Origin: Lysobacterales bacterium 15-68-25
GTDB lineage: Bacteria > Pseudomonadota > Gammaproteobacteria > Xanthomonadales > Rhodanobacteraceae
Reading direction: 5' to 3'
Assembly: GCA_002279065.1 (NCBI GenBank)
Contig: NCKB01000014.1
Span: forward strand, 1-64,000
Length of the DNA: 64,000 bases
The notes below the pieces were generated by a model. That model worked only from the letters and a program-made list of their open reading frames with translations, ran no database searches and was not told where the DNA came from. The position numbers and the translations under genes were made by a program. Shown piece by piece: positions 37,422-47,602 of the stretch. Numbering within the stretch: the stretch's first letter is position 1; each line of letters opens with the position of its first letter.

Positions 37422-38897
37422 TCAGCGGCGGCAGTCCGGAATCCGGAGCACCTGCCCCGGCTTGATCCGGTGGCCGTGCAGATCGTTCGCTTCGACCACT
37501 TCCCGGACGCTGGAACAGCGCATCCGATGCACGATACCGATCAGGGTGTCGCCCGTGCGCACGCGGTAATGACGCGTGGGCCCCCGTCGCACCGGTGCAG
37601 CCGGCGGCGGATCAGCCTCGGGCTTGGGCACCACCGCATGGTGCAGGTCTGAGGCGAGGATCGGCCAGGGGCCGTCGACGCAGCGGGCGGCATAGGCCGT
37701 TTCGAGCGACTTGGGAAGATCCAGCGTGGTGCCCTCCGGCTGCTCTGCCTCGGGATCCATTCGCGGGTTGAGATTGCGCAGCGTGCGGAACCAGCCACCT
37801 GGCATGTTCGCCGTGTTGCCCAGGCAGACGGTGAGCTCCGACAACGAGGCCGGACGCTTCAGCACGACCTGACCCGGTCGGCCGTCCACTTTCGGGAAAC
37901 GCAGGTTGTAGCTCTCCGGATGCAGGAACAGCCAGGCCGCGGCCAGTACCGCCGGCACGTAGTCGCGGGTCTCCTGGGACAGCTCGTCGTAGACCGAGGG
38001 ATCATAGAAACTCACGTCGGGCCGATCGCCGGCGAGGCGCCGCATGCGCCCCTCACCGGCGTTGTAGGCGGCGAGCGTGAGCTCGAGGTTGTTGTTGAAC
38101 ACCCGCAACTGCTCGTCCAGGTAAGCCGCATTGGCGCGGGCCGACTGCTGCGGATCGAAGCGCAGGTCGAACCCGTTGTCGTTGCCCAGTCCGAACCGCA
38201 GGCCGGTGACGTACATGAACTGCAGCGGCCCGGCCGCCCCCGAGCGCGACACCGCGTGCACCTTGCCGCCGGACTCCTTGGCCATGATCCCGAACAGCAG
38301 CGCCTCCGGCAGGTCGGCCTTCTGGTATTGCGGCCACATCTCGAAGCGCATGTACTGGTAGTTGACCCAGGCATCCATCAGGTTCGGGCGCCACTGGGTC
38401 AGCCACATTTCCAGTGCCGCCTTGACCGGGCCGTTCATCGCGATCAGCTCCGAGAGCTTCTGGCCATGCAGCAGCGTCACCGCGCGACGCGCCTGCGGCA
38501 GGCCGGCGGCTCCGCCCGCGACGCCATCCGGACCGCCGGACTCTCCCGCCGTCTCCAGTCCTTCCACGCCGATGTCGCTACCGTCCTTCAGGCGAAGCAA
38601 ACGATCGTAGACGGCATAGAACCGCTGGGGCTCGCAGCCCGGGGTGGTGTCACAACCCGCGGCCGCCTGCTTCAGCTGGTCGAGTGCGCCGGCAAGGGTC
38701 TTTTCCGAACCCGCCTCGTCGCCGGCACGGGCCTGCTGCAGCGCGGTCTCGTAGCTCTGGCTGGCAGCATCGAGCCGACCGTAAAGCGCGTTGAGCGACG
38801 GAGAGGCAGGTGCCTTGCCCGGGGTACTGGCGCAACCGGCCAGCGAGAGAGCGACGGCGAAACTCAGCGAACGGTACAGCGGGACACGCACGGACAT
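37422..38897 (-). CDS. Membrane-bound lytic murein transglycosylase with LysM, MltD-like
   Basis: This 491-residue outer-membrane lipoprotein has a lipobox LAGC (Cys about 22). An N-terminal helical region is followed by an SLT domain with the catalytic Glu in AKESGG (about 208), then GAAGPLQFM and AAYNAGEGRMRRL. A single LysM domain ends the protein (YRVRTGDTLIGIVHRM...VLRIPD). MltD of E. coli usually carries two or more LysM units, so this is a one-LysM version. It cleaves peptidoglycan glycan strands to anhydromuropeptides. The ATG at 38897 gives the signal peptide; longer frames are rejected. The gene is divergent from the YjgR-like gene. Confidence 0.87.
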   Translation of the reverse strand: MSVRVPLYRSLSFAVALSLAGCASTPGKAPASPSLNALYGRLDAASQSYETALQQARAGDEAGSEKTLAGALDQLKQAAAGCDTTPGCEPQRFYAVYDRLLRLKDGSDIGVEGLETAGESGGPDGVAGGAAGLPQARRAVTLLHGQKLSELIAMNGPVKAALEMWLTQWRPNLMDAWVNYQYMRFEMWPQYQKADLPEALLFGIMAKESGGKVHAVSRSGAAGPLQFMYVTGLRFGLGNDNGFDLRFDPQQSARANAAYLDEQLRVFNNNLELTLAAYNAGEGRMRRLAGDRPDVSFYDPSVYDELSQETRDYVPAVLAAAWLFLHPESYNLRFPKVDGRPGQVVLKRPASLSELTVCLGNTANMPGGWFRTLRNLNPRMDPEAEQPEGTTLDLPKSLETAYAARCVDGPWPILASDLHHAVVPKPEADPPPAAPVRRGPTRHYRVRTGDTLIGIVHRMRCSSVREVVEANDLHGHRIKPGQVLRIPDCRR

Positions 38898-38973
38898 GAG
38901 GTACTTCGGCGAGGACGAAACGACCACCTTACCGGCGCGTGGCCGGCGACTCAATGAAACCATCCGCGATGGG

Positions 38974-38979
38974 TAGAAT
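38974..38979 (+). promoter_or_regulatory. Likely -10 of the yjgR-like operon
   Basis: TAGAAT lies 28 bp upstream of the ATG at 39007. An AGGGAG ribosome binding site follows at about 38991. The region between the divergent transglycosylase and ATPase genes is only 109 bp. Confidence 0.45.
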
Positions 38980-39006
38980 CGGCCCATTCCCAGGGAGCGA
39001 CATGCC

Positions 39007-40509
39007 ATGAGCCAGATCCTGATCGGCCGCAACGACGCGACCAGCGTCAGCCTCGACCCGCGCTACGGCAACCGCCACGGCATGATCGCCGGCGCCACCG
39101 GCACCGGAAAGTCGGTCTCGCTGATGGTCCTGGCCGAGGGCTTCTCCCGGCTCGGCGTGCCCTGCTTCCTGGCCGATGCCAAGGGCGACCTGGCCGGCCT
39201 GGCGATGGCCGCCGGCGAGCCGGGCGACAAGCTCAAGGCCCGGCTGGAGAAACTCAAGCTCACCGACTGGAAGCCGCAGGCCAACCCGGTGGTTTTCTGG
39301 GACCTCTACGGCAAGCTCGGCCATCCCGTGCGCGCCACCATCAGCGAGATGGGCCCCACCCTGCTCGGCCGCGTACTGGAGCTCAACGACACCCAGCAGG
39401 GCGTGCTCGAAGTGGTGTTCAAGGTGGCCGACGACCAGGGCCTGCTGCTGCTCGACCTGGCCGACCTGCGCAGCATGCTCGGCTTCGCCAGTGAGAACGC
39501 CAAGACGATCTCCACCCAGTACGGCCTGATCAGCCCGCAGAGCATCGCGGCGATCCAGCGCGCCCTGCTCAAGCTGGAGCAGGACGGCGCCGACCAGTTC
39601 TTCGGCGAACCGGCGCTCGACCTCGTCGACCTGATGCGCCAGGACATGAGCGGGCGCGGCGTGATTAACGTGCTGGCCGCCGACCAGCTGATCCTCAAGC
39701 CCAAGCTCTACTCCACCTTCCTGCTGTGGCTGCTGTCCGAGCTGTTCGAACAGCTTCCCGAAGTCGGCGACCTGGACCAGCCGAAGCTGGTGTTCTTCTT
39801 CGACGAGGCGCACCTGCTGTTCGACGACTGCCCGCCTGCGCTGCGCCAGCGCGTGGAACAGGTGGTGCGACTGATCCGCTCCAAGGGCATCGGCGTGTAC
39901 TTCTGCTCGCAGAACCCCGACGACGTGCCGGGCGAGATCCTCGGCCAGCTCGGCAACCGCGTGCAGCATGCGTTGCGCGCCTTCACCCCACGCGACCAGA
40001 AGGCGGTGAAGGCCGCCGCCGAGACCTTCGTCGCCAACCCGAAACTGGATGTGGCGCAGGCGATCACCCAGCTCGGCGTGGGCGAGGCGCTGGCCTCGAC
40101 CCTGGGCAGCGGCGGCGTGCCGACCCCGGTCGAGCAGGTGCTGGTGACCACGCCGGGCTGCCGCATCGGCGCGATCACCGCGGAGGAACGCCAGACCGTG
40201 CGCATGCGCTCGCCGGTGGGCGGCAAGTACGACACGCCAGTGAACCGTGAGTCCGCCGCCGAAAAGCTCGCGGCCCGCGCACAGGACAAGGCCGCCGATG
40301 CGGACCAGGTCGCCACCAGCGCGCCCTCGACTGCCGGCACGCCCGGCTCGGCCTGGGGCGAGGCCGTGCACGACGCACTGTTCGGCACCAAGCGCCGCCA
40401 GGGCATGATCGAGGCGCTGGGCAAGTCGGCCGTGCGCACCATGGGCAACCAGCTGGGCCGGCAGATCCTGCGCGGCGTGCTCGGCAGCATCTTCGGCGGC
40501 AAGCGTTGA
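39007..40509 (+). CDS. yjgR: YjgR-type HerA-like ATPase (DUF853)
   Basis: This 500-residue P-loop protein has Walker A in AGATGTGKSVS (29-36) and Walker B in LVFFFDEAHLLF. The whole length fits the DUF853/YjgR group of HerA-FtsK-type ATPases, whose cellular role is not settled. A DNA-translocation or repair link has been guessed from the fold. The C terminus has a Gly/Arg basic end (LGSIFGGKR). It begins a same-strand run in which it overlaps the next gene by 4 bp (TTGA). The upstream ATG at 39002 is out of frame. Confidence 0.88.
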   Translation: MSQILIGRNDATSVSLDPRYGNRHGMIAGATGTGKSVSLMVLAEGFSRLGVPCFLADAKGDLAGLAMAAGEPGDKLKARLEKLKLTDWKPQANPVVFWDLYGKLGHPVRATISEMGPTLLGRVLELNDTQQGVLEVVFKVADDQGLLLLDLADLRSMLGFASENAKTISTQYGLISPQSIAAIQRALLKLEQDGADQFFGEPALDLVDLMRQDMSGRGVINVLAADQLILKPKLYSTFLLWLLSELFEQLPEVGDLDQPKLVFFFDEAHLLFDDCPPALRQRVEQVVRLIRSKGIGVYFCSQNPDDVPGEILGQLGNRVQHALRAFTPRDQKAVKAAAETFVANPKLDVAQAITQLGVGEALASTLGSGGVPTPVEQVLVTTPGCRIGAITAEERQTVRMRSPVGGKYDTPVNRESAAEKLAARAQDKAADADQVATSAPSTAGTPGSAWGEAVHDALFGTKRRQGMIEALGKSAVRTMGNQLGRQILRGVLGSIFGGKR

Positions 40510-41771
40510 AGCCTGCGCACGTCCGCGTCCGGACCGTCGACCCGGACACGCCGCTCGGCGAGCGCTTCGCCGATGGCCTGGGCTACCCGCTGCGCGGCGC
40601 CGCCCTCCCCACCCTGGTCGGCCTGGCGCTGGTGCACTACGTGGGCCTGCTGCCGCTGGCCCTGGGCCTGCTCGGCAGCCTGCTGGTGTGGGGCGCCACC
40701 TGGCGCTACGCCGCCGAATGCATGCTGCACACCGCCAACGGCTTCGCCGATCCACCAGACGTGGGCCTGGGCGACAGCGACCGCGCGGCCTGGGGCCTGA
40801 CCGTGGTGCACGTGGTCGCTGCCGCATTCTGCGTGGCGATGCCGTTCTATTCACCCATCCTGTTCGCGCCCACCCTGCTCGCCGTAGCACTGGTGCTGCC
40901 GGCGATCGATATGGCGCTGGCCTTTGACGGCAGCCTGCTGCTGGCGCTCAATCCGCTGCACTGGGGTGAAATCATCCGCCGCTTCGGCTGGACCTACCTG
41001 ATCCCCGTCGGCATCAACGTGGCGGTGGGCATCCTCGCCGTGCTGGCCTCGCTGGTCAGCGCGAGCCTGCCGCGCCTGCTCTCGTTGCCGCTGTTCGCGT
41101 TCGCCTACGGCTACCTGATCGTGCTCGGCTTCCACCTGATGGGCGCCATGATCCACCGCCGCCACGAGCACTTCGGCCTGACGCCGGAGGCCGAGGTGCT
41201 GGTCGAGGCGCTGGGCAAGAACGACGACCAGCGGCTGCTCGACCATGTCCGCGAACTGGCCGCGCACGATCCGATGGCGGCGACGCGGCTGCTGGTCCCA
41301 CGCCTGCAGGACCGCGAAGCGCCGGCCGAGCTGCACCAGGCCTACCGCGACCTGCTGCGCCGGCAGAATCTCACCGACGCGCTGCTGGTGCACGGGCAGA
41401 TCCGCATCGCCGCGCTGATGGCGAACAACGAGTCGCGCAAGGCGTTGGGCATGGTGCAGGACTGCACCGCCATCGATCCGGATTTCCTGCCCGACGATCC
41501 CGGCAATGCCGGCGCGCTGGCCGAGGTCGCCGCGCGCAGCGGCATGCGCCGCATGGCGCTACGGCTCTGCCGCGGCTGGCTGGCGCGCTGGCCGCGCGAT
41601 GGGCGCGCCCCCGCCGTCGCCCTGCTCGCTGCGCGCGAACTGGAAGCCGAAGGCCAGGCGATGGAGGCCGCCGTCCTGCTCGGCCGCGTCGCCGGCGCCT
41701 GGACGGATCATCCACAACATGGCGAGCTGCTCGCCCGCATCCAGCAACTGCATTCCGGAACCCGCGCATGA
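40506..41771 (+). CDS. Hypothetical membrane protein with helical-repeat tail
   Basis: This 421-residue protein starts with TTG at 40506 overlapping the upstream stop (TTGA), so it is coupled to the ATPase gene. The N-terminal half has about five hydrophobic segments (for example [13 protein letters not shown] and [17 protein letters not shown]). The cytoplasmic C-terminal half (about 225-421) is Ala/Leu/Arg-rich, with helical repeats resembling TPR or HEAT without clear consensus. I do not recognise the family. The stop overlaps the greB start. Conserved coupling to both neighbours in other genomes would help assign it. Confidence 0.7.
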   Translation: MKPAHVRVRTVDPDTPLGERFADGLGYPLRGAALPTLVGLALVHYVGLLPLALGLLGSLLVWGATWRYAAECMLHTANGFADPPDVGLGDSDRAAWGLTVVHVVAAAFCVAMPFYSPILFAPTLLAVALVLPAIDMALAFDGSLLLALNPLHWGEIIRRFGWTYLIPVGINVAVGILAVLASLVSASLPRLLSLPLFAFAYGYLIVLGFHLMGAMIHRRHEHFGLTPEAEVLVEALGKNDDQRLLDHVRELAAHDPMAATRLLVPRLQDREAPAELHQAYRDLLRRQNLTDALLVHGQIRIAALMANNESRKALGMVQDCTAIDPDFLPDDPGNAGALAEVAARSGMRRMALRLCRGWLARWPRDGRAPAVALLAARELEAEGQAMEAAVLLGRVAGAWTDHPQHGELLARIQQLHSGTRA

Positions 41772-42283
41772 GCCGTTGGCGCCCCCCTTCGCCGTCGTCG
41801 ACGGCCATCATCACGCGCGCCGGATTCGAACGGCTGAAGGCCGAACTGGATCACCTCTGGCACACCCTGCGCCCGGAAGTGGTCAAGGCGCTCGCCGCCG
41901 CCGCGGCCGAGGGCGACCGCTCGGAAAACGCCGAGTACACCTACCGCAAGAAGCAGCTCGGCGAGATCGATCGCCGCGTGCGCTACCTCAGCAAGCGCAT
42001 CCCGTCGCTGAAGGTGGCCGAGGGCGCTCCGTCCGACCGCGACGCGGTGTTCTTCGGCGCCACGATCGAGCTGGAGAACGTCGACAGCGGCGAAACCAGC
42101 CGCTACCGCATCGTCGGCCCGGACGAGACCGACGCGAAGAAAGGCTGGATCAGCGTCGACTCGCCGCTGGCCCGCGCGGTGATGAAGAAGCGCGTGGATG
42201 ACGAGTTCTCCGCCACGCTGCCGGGCGGCGAAACCCGCTTCGCCGTGGTCGCCGTGAGCTACGAAGGCGACACCACCGACTGA
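41768..42283 (+). CDS. greB: Transcription elongation factor GreB
   Basis: This 171-residue Gre factor rescues backtracked RNA polymerase by stimulating transcript cleavage. The coiled-coil tip with acidic catalytic residues is in [32 protein letters not shown], a GreB-type sequence (GreA has a shorter, different tip). The C-terminal FKBP-like domain is complete. The ATG overlaps the preceding stop (ATGA). The first ten residues ([10 protein letters not shown]) are a short non-conserved extension. A second start cannot be excluded. Confidence 0.93.
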   Translation: MSRWRPPSPSSTAIITRAGFERLKAELDHLWHTLRPEVVKALAAAAAEGDRSENAEYTYRKKQLGEIDRRVRYLSKRIPSLKVAEGAPSDRDAVFFGATIELENVDSGETSRYRIVGPDETDAKKGWISVDSPLARAVMKKRVDDEFSATLPGGETRFAVVAVSYEGDTTD

Positions 42284-42362
42284 ATCGACCATCGGCGACG
42301 GAACGAGCCGCATGGATCGGCACCGACCCATCGTTCCATCACACTCGCAAGGATCTGCATAC

Positions 42363-43355
42363 GTGAACCTGCTTCGCCTGCTTGCCTGCCTCGCCATCCT
42401 GTCCCTGTCAGGCACGGCTGCCGCCGACACGGACAACTTTCCGGCACACGACAATTCGATCGGCCACGACCACCCGCTGGTGTCGCGCTTTGCCGGGTCG
42501 GTACTCACCGGCTACCAACAAGTGGATTACGACCGGATGACGCTGCCCTTGGGCGCGCTCGTCAATGACGAGCTGACCAAGTCCGCCTCGGTCGAGGGAC
42601 GGATCACCCGCATCACCTACGTGGCTCCACCGGACAAGAGCGCGCTGGAAATCTTTCACAACTTCCAGCAAGCGCTGGCCAAGGCCGGATTCACCACCCG
42701 CTTCACCTGTGAGGGAAACACGGGCTGTGGCGGCGGCTTTAAGTTCGCCGAGACGGTGTTCGAGTCGGTCAGCTCGCAGCTTGCCTACGACGATCCCACG
42801 CTGCCGACTGACACGATCGACGCTACAGACGGTAACGTCAGCGGCTTGACCGCCCACCTCGCACGCCCCGAAGGTGATGTCGATCTGGTGCTGCTGGTCG
42901 CCAAGGGAGCGGACCAGCTGCCGGGCATCTTCCTGGAGATCTGCGAGCACAAGCCGATGGCCAGCGGCGAGGTCAGCGTGGACGCCAGGGCCATGGGCGA
43001 CGGCCTGGCCAGCACCGGCCACGTGGCCCTGTACGGTCTGCACTTCGCCAACGACAGCGCCGCGATCGATCCCTCGTCGAAGCCGACACTGGAGCAGATG
43101 GCCAAGCTGTTGGCCGGACAGCCCGCGCTCAAGGTCTATATCGTCGGCCACACCGACGACACCGGATCGACGGCACACAACCTGACGCTGTCGCAGCAGC
43201 GCGCGCAGAGCGTGGTGAAGGCGCTGGTGAACGACTACCGCGTCGCCGCCGCGCGCCTCACCGCCGAAGGTGTGGCTTCGTGGGCACCGGTGGCCAGCAA
43301 CGCCACCGAGGCCGGGCGCGCCCGGAACCGCCGGGTCGAGCTGGTCGCGCAGTAA
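42363..43355 (+). CDS. OmpA-like exported protein with DUF4892-type domain
   Basis: This 330-residue protein starts at GTG 42363 with AAGGA about 9 bp upstream. A signal peptide (LLRLLACLAILSLSGTAAA) is followed by a DUF4892-like region (HPLVSRFAGSVLTGYQQVDYDRMTLPLG). A C-terminal OmpA/MotB-type peptidoglycan-binding domain (about 218-330) has VYIVGHTDDTGS and LSQQRAQSVVKAL. The mature protein is probably periplasmic and bound to peptidoglycan. It follows greB by 79 bp. The DUF4892 call is from pattern memory and is less certain than the OmpA part. Confidence 0.8.
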   Translation: MNLLRLLACLAILSLSGTAAADTDNFPAHDNSIGHDHPLVSRFAGSVLTGYQQVDYDRMTLPLGALVNDELTKSASVEGRITRITYVAPPDKSALEIFHNFQQALAKAGFTTRFTCEGNTGCGGGFKFAETVFESVSSQLAYDDPTLPTDTIDATDGNVSGLTAHLARPEGDVDLVLLVAKGADQLPGIFLEICEHKPMASGEVSVDARAMGDGLASTGHVALYGLHFANDSAAIDPSSKPTLEQMAKLLAGQPALKVYIVGHTDDTGSTAHNLTLSQQRAQSVVKALVNDYRVAAARLTAEGVASWAPVASNATEAGRARNRRVELVAQ

Positions 43356-43497
43356 TGCGCGGATGCGAGGGCGCAGTCCCCGCCGCCCTCGCTCTCCCAG
43401 TCAGCACCGGCCAAGCCGAACCTATCGCCATCGCGGCCGATGTATCCGGCAGAGCTGTTGCAGCGAATGGCCGGTACATGCCCGCTGGAACCCGCCC

Positions 43498-44136
43498 ATG
43501 CTCCGCCTTTTCCTCTCCGCCCTCCTCCTGCTCGGCACCGCCCCGGCCTTCGCCGGGGAACTGGCCGACGCCCCCGGTCAGGTCCACCCGATCCTGCTCG
43601 GCTCCAAGCTGCCGCAGGTGTCGCTGCGCACACTGGACGGCCAGCCGACCACGCTCGCGGACCAGGTCGACGGCAAGCCGGCGATCCTGGTGTTCTACCG
43701 TGGCGGCTGGTGCCCCTACTGCAATCTCCAGCTGAGCCGGCTGCGGCTAATCCAGAAGGACGTCGAGGCATTGGGTTACCGCATCCTGGCGATCAGCCCG
43801 GATCGCCCGGAGGAGCTGCGCAAGACCCTGGGCAAGGACAAGCTGGGCTACACCCTGCTGTCGGACAGCCCAGCCAACGCGCTGAAGGCCTTCGGTATCG
43901 GCTATCGGGTGGACGCCAAGCTGCTGGCGCAGTACCAGGGTTATGGCGTCGACCTGAAAGCGGCGACCGGCGAGGCGCAGCCGGTGCTGCCGGTGCCCTC
44001 GGTGTTCATCGTCGACGGCCACGGCGAACTGCAATTCAGCTACTCGCATCCCGACTACCGCGTACGCATCCCCGCCTCGGTGGTGCTCGCCGCGGCGAAG
44101 GCGATCGCACGACAGGACCAGGTCGAGCATCCCTGA
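43498..44136 (+). CDS. Exported AhpC/TSA-family peroxiredoxin-like protein
   Basis: This 212-residue protein has a signal peptide (LRLFLSALLLLGTAPAFAG). A thioredoxin-fold AhpC/TSA domain contains the active site GGWCPYCN (Cys72 and Cys75). The CxxC arrangement is more thioredoxin-like than that of a classical 2-Cys peroxiredoxin, but FYRGGWCPYCN is characteristic of this peroxiredoxin-like group. A periplasmic thiol peroxidase or reductase role is likely. A longer upstream frame is rejected because the signal peptide starts at 43498. A small membrane-protein gene follows by 104 bp. Confidence 0.8.
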   Translation: MLRLFLSALLLLGTAPAFAGELADAPGQVHPILLGSKLPQVSLRTLDGQPTTLADQVDGKPAILVFYRGGWCPYCNLQLSRLRLIQKDVEALGYRILAISPDRPEELRKTLGKDKLGYTLLSDSPANALKAFGIGYRVDAKLLAQYQGYGVDLKAATGEAQPVLPVPSVFIVDGHGELQFSYSHPDYRVRIPASVVLAAAKAIARQDQVEHP

Positions 44137-44240
44137 GCCGCGGCATTCCTGCCGATGCCTCACGGATCAACGCGGCGGCGCTTGGCCGGGCCGGGTACGG
44201 AGGAGCACAATCGCGCCAGCGCCCCGAATGGAGTCAGCCG

Positions 44241-44525
44241 ATGAAAGCCTTTCGTCATGTCAGCGCGATCGCACCGCTACTCATGTCCCTGGCCGCACTG
44301 GCCATCGTGCTCGGCTACCTGGCGTTGTCCGGCCCGGTACACCAGGCGGATGAAGGCGCCGCCGCCCACCTGTTCCAGTTGTTGATCGTCGGCCAGCTGC
44401 CTTTCGTGGCGTATTTCGCCTTCCGCTGGATGCCGAAGGCACCGGCCCGCGGCCTGGGCGTGCTGGGCCTGCAGGCACTCGCGGCGACCGTGGCGATCCT
44501 GCCGGTCGCGCTGTTCCAGCTCTAG
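44241..44525 (+). CDS. Small hypothetical membrane protein
   Basis: This 94-residue protein has three hydrophobic segments (around LLMSLAALAIVLGYLAL, LFQLLIVGQLPFVAYFAF and LGVLGLQALAATVAILP). GGAG lies 7 bp before the ATG. I do not recognise a family. It converges on the DUF3025 gene with a 26-bp gap. The membrane pattern and ribosome binding site support it as coding. Confidence 0.65.
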   Translation: MKAFRHVSAIAPLLMSLAALAIVLGYLALSGPVHQADEGAAAHLFQLLIVGQLPFVAYFAFRWMPKAPARGLGVLGLQALAATVAILPVALFQL

Positions 44526-44551
44526 GCCGATACCCTCGTACCAGGCGGGAC

Positions 44552-45397
44552 TCAGGCGCCCATCGGCTCGGGGATATCCGGAAGCGTCCACGGCGGCGGA
44601 TAACCACGCCCTTCGCGCCGCGGCTGGTAGCACGGCGTGCTGCGATGGAAGCCCTCGTCGCCATTGTCCGGATGCCACCCTGGGATACCCGAGAGCGGTA
44701 GCGGACGCAGCTCCAGCGGATCGCGCAGCAGCTCGCCCGACGCCACGCGCTCCGCCAGTCCCGCAATGATCGATTCCCACGCCGTGGCAGCGTCGGCCGC
44801 CACCACCAGCGCCTTGCCGACCAGCAGCTTGCCCGGCGTGAGCGCGTGTTCCAGCAGGGCGTGACCGAACACGGCGACGTCGATGCGCCCGTCCTGCCAG
44901 GCGGCGCGCTCGCCCCAGAACAACCCGTGCCAGTCGTGCGCATCCCACAGCGCCAGCAAGGAGGTATCGGCCACGCGCACGATCACCCCGGCCTCGTCGA
45001 AATGGGTCATCGCGCATTGCGGGCGCGAGCGCGAGCGCGGACCCATCCGGCCGATCTCCTCGACCTGGCGCCGGTTCAACGCCTGCTTGAGCGCCGGGTA
45101 GCGCAGCCACACCAGCGCGTTGAACAGGTCGTGCCAGTTGCGCTCGCGGGTAGCGATCACACCCCGCTCGGCGATGCGCTGCTCGTAGTGCAGGCCGTCC
45201 TCAAGCAGGGCGCGGTCCTGCGTGGCGAAGCGCGGCAGCGACGCCTCGTGGCGGCGTGCGTTCAGTGCATCGATGACCGGCCAGTCCGTCCCGTGCAGCA
45301 GCGCGGCGTACTCGTCCCATGCCGCCAGCGGCGGCGCCGCGAACACGGCCGGATCGACCGCCTCGCGCACCGGGGCGACGTAGCGCTGCCGGCTCAC
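44552..45397 (-). CDS. DUF3025 protein
   Basis: This 281-residue cytoplasmic protein starts at GTG overlapping the rimO stop (GTGA). The segments [28 protein letters not shown] and [11 protein letters not shown] are typical of DUF3025, whose function is unknown. [13 protein letters not shown] and conserved His/Asp residues suggest a catalytic or metal site. Translational coupling to rimO hints at a ribosome- or tRNA-related task but does not prove it. A much longer frame upstream only shadows rimO. Confidence 0.8.
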   Translation of the reverse strand: MSRQRYVAPVREAVDPAVFAAPPLAAWDEYAALLHGTDWPVIDALNARRHEASLPRFATQDRALLEDGLHYEQRIAERGVIATRERNWHDLFNALVWLRYPALKQALNRRQVEEIGRMGPRSRSRPQCAMTHFDEAGVIVRVADTSLLALWDAHDWHGLFWGERAAWQDGRIDVAVFGHALLEHALTPGKLLVGKALVVAADAATAWESIIAGLAERVASGELLRDPLELRPLPLSGIPGWHPDNGDEGFHRSTPCYQPRREGRGYPPPWTLPDIPEPMGA

Positions 45398-46737
45398 ACC
45401 ACCGGCAGCACGGGCTGCGCCAGGCGGGCGTGCAGGTCGTGCTCGCTGGCCGACTCCACCACCACCTGCACGAACTGGCCGGGCTTGAGCTGCTGCCCAT
45501 CGGCGATGAGCACGGTGCCGTCGATCTCCGGCGCATCGGCCGCCGAGCGCGCCACCGCGCCGGCTTCGTTCGCCTCGTCGACCAGCACCTGGATGGTGCG
45601 GCCGACCTTGCGCTGCAGCTTGGCGGCGGAGATCTCCGCCTGCACCGCCATGAACTGCTCGAGGCGGTCTTCCTTCAGCTCTTCGGAGACCGGGTCGGGC
45701 AGCTCGTTGGCCTTGGCACCCTCCACCGGCGAGTAGGTGAAGGCGCCGACGCGATCCAGCTCGGCCTCGCGCAGGAAGTCCAGCAACTCCTCGAACTCGG
45801 CATCGGTCTCGCCGGGGAAGCCGACGATGAAGGTGCTGCGGATCGTCAGGTCCGGCACCGCCTTGCGCCAGTTCTTCACACGCTCCAGCGTCTTGTCGAT
45901 GTTGCCCGGGCGCTTCATCAGCTTGAGGATGCGCGGGCTGGCGTGCTGGAACGGGATGTCGAGGTAGGGAAGGATCTTTCCCGCCGCCATCAGCGGCATC
46001 AGCTCGTCGACGTGCGGGTACGGGTAGACGTAGTGCAGCCGTGTCCACACGCCGAGTTCGGACAGGCCCTCGCACAGCTCGGTCATCCGCGTGCGATAGC
46101 TCTTGTCGCGCCACAGGTGCTCGGCGTACTTCACATCGACGCCGTAGGCGCTGGTGTCCTGCGAGATCACCAGCAGCTCCTTCACGCCGCCCTTGACCAG
46201 CTTCTCGGCCTCGCGCAGCACCTCGTCGACCGGCCGCGAGACCAGGTCGCCACGCATCGACGGAATGATGCAGAAGCTGCAGCGATGGTTGCAGCCCTCG
46301 GAAATCTTCAGGTAAGCGTAGTGCTTCGGGGTCAGCTTGATCCCGGTGTCCGGCACCAGGTCGAGGAACTTGTTGCGCGACGGCGGCAGCGCCGTGTGCA
46401 CCGCGCTCATCACACTGGCGTAGTCCTGCGGGCCGCTGATCGACAGCACGTCCGGGTAGGCCTCGCGGATCAGCTCCGAGCGCTTGCCCAGGCAGCCGGT
46501 GACGATCACCTTGCCGTTCTCGTGCAGCGCCTCGCCGATCGCGTCCAGCGACTCCTGCACCGCCGCGTCGATGAAGCCGCAGGTGTTCACCACCACCGCG
46601 TCGGCCGCGTCGTAGCTGGGCACGATCTCGTAACCCTCCACCTTCAGCTGGGTGAGGATGCGCTCGGAATCGACCAGCGCCTTGGGGCAGCCGAGGCTGA
46701 CGAAGCCGATCTTCTGGGAGGTGGACTGGGCGGACAT
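45394..46737 (-). CDS. rimO: Ribosomal protein uS12 methylthiotransferase
   Basis: This 447-residue radical-SAM enzyme adds a methylthio group to the conserved Asp of ribosomal protein S12. The N-terminal UPF0004 domain has Cys17 in [12 protein letters not shown] and two further Cys for the second Fe-S cluster. The radical-SAM motif is [13 protein letters not shown] domain forms the C terminus ([12 protein letters not shown]). The N terminus [17 protein letters not shown] separates RimO from MiaB. The ATG at 46737 is chosen over the longer frame. It is coupled to a DUF3025 gene. Confidence 0.95.
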   Translation of the reverse strand: MSAQSTSQKIGFVSLGCPKALVDSERILTQLKVEGYEIVPSYDAADAVVVNTCGFIDAAVQESLDAIGEALHENGKVIVTGCLGKRSELIREAYPDVLSISGPQDYASVMSAVHTALPPSRNKFLDLVPDTGIKLTPKHYAYLKISEGCNHRCSFCIIPSMRGDLVSRPVDEVLREAEKLVKGGVKELLVISQDTSAYGVDVKYAEHLWRDKSYRTRMTELCEGLSELGVWTRLHYVYPYPHVDELMPLMAAGKILPYLDIPFQHASPRILKLMKRPGNIDKTLERVKNWRKAVPDLTIRSTFIVGFPGETDAEFEELLDFLREAELDRVGAFTYSPVEGAKANELPDPVSEELKEDRLEQFMAVQAEISAAKLQRKVGRTIQVLVDEANEAGAVARSAADAPEIDGTVLIADGQQLKPGQFVQVVVESASEHDLHARLAQPVLPVV

Positions 46738-46868
46738 GACGGTTACCGGGTAGGGCAGCCCGACATTGTACCGCGCCCCCCGCCCGGCGCGTCCGAAACC
46801 GGGCTTTCCCCGTATGACTGACACGGCAGGCATTACCCTGCCGAGCCTTTCCAACCGCAGGAGACCCC

Positions 46869-47525
46869 ATGGGTCAGATGACCGAACTCCAGAGCGCCAC
46901 GCCGATCGGCGCCTACCTCGCCGAACCGGCCGGCATGCCGCGCGGCGGCGTCGTGGTGATCCAGGAAATCTTCGGCGTGAACGCGCATATCCGTGAGGTC
47001 ACCGACCGCGTCGCCGCCGCCGGCTACACCGCCATCGCACCGGCGCTGTTCGACTCGGTGAAGCCGGGCGTGGAGCTCGGCTACGACGCCGACGGCATGC
47101 GCGAAGGCGTGACGCTGAAGGCCCTGGTCAGCTTCGATCGTGCCGTGCAGGACGTCGCCGCCGCGGCGAAGCGCGTGGCAGGCGCGGGCAAGGTCGGCAC
47201 GATCGGCTTCTGCTGGGGTGGCTCGGTAGCCTACGCCGCGGCCATCGAGCTGGGTCTCCCCGGTGCCAGCTATTACGGCGGCAGCAACACCCAGCTCATC
47301 GGCAAACCAGCCAGGGCACCGCTGATCTTCCATTACGGGCTGAAGGACGCCCACATCACCGCCGCCGACCGTGCCGCGGTGGCCGCCGCCAACCCGGACG
47401 CCCCGCTGTACGAATACGAGGCGGACCACGGCTTCAACTGCGACCGCCGCGACAGCTTCCACGCGCCCAGCGCCGCGATGGCGTGGCGGCGCACGCTGGC
47501 GTTCCTCGGCGAACACGTCGGCTGA
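46869..47525 (+). CDS. Dienelactone hydrolase family protein (copy 1)
   Basis: This is a 218-residue alpha/beta hydrolase of the dienelactone hydrolase family. The nucleophile is Cys115 in GFCWGG, with Asp160 and His187 (EADHGFNCD) completing a Cys-Asp-His triad. The oxyanion-side segment [13 protein letters not shown] is typical. AGGAG lies 6 bp before the ATG. No chloroaromatic genes are near, so the physiological ester is unknown. A close paralogue begins 77 bp downstream, indicating tandem duplication. Confidence 0.88.
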   Translation: MGQMTELQSATPIGAYLAEPAGMPRGGVVVIQEIFGVNAHIREVTDRVAAAGYTAIAPALFDSVKPGVELGYDADGMREGVTLKALVSFDRAVQDVAAAAKRVAGAGKVGTIGFCWGGSVAYAAAIELGLPGASYYGGSNTQLIGKPARAPLIFHYGLKDAHITAADRAAVAAANPDAPLYEYEADHGFNCDRRDSFHAPSAAMAWRRTLAFLGEHVG

Positions 47526-47602
47526 TCCGGCCCCTTCGCTCGGCCCCGCGGAGGCAAGCGGACTAGACTTCCGGTTTCGGACAACGCCTCGGAGCCAGGC
47601 CC

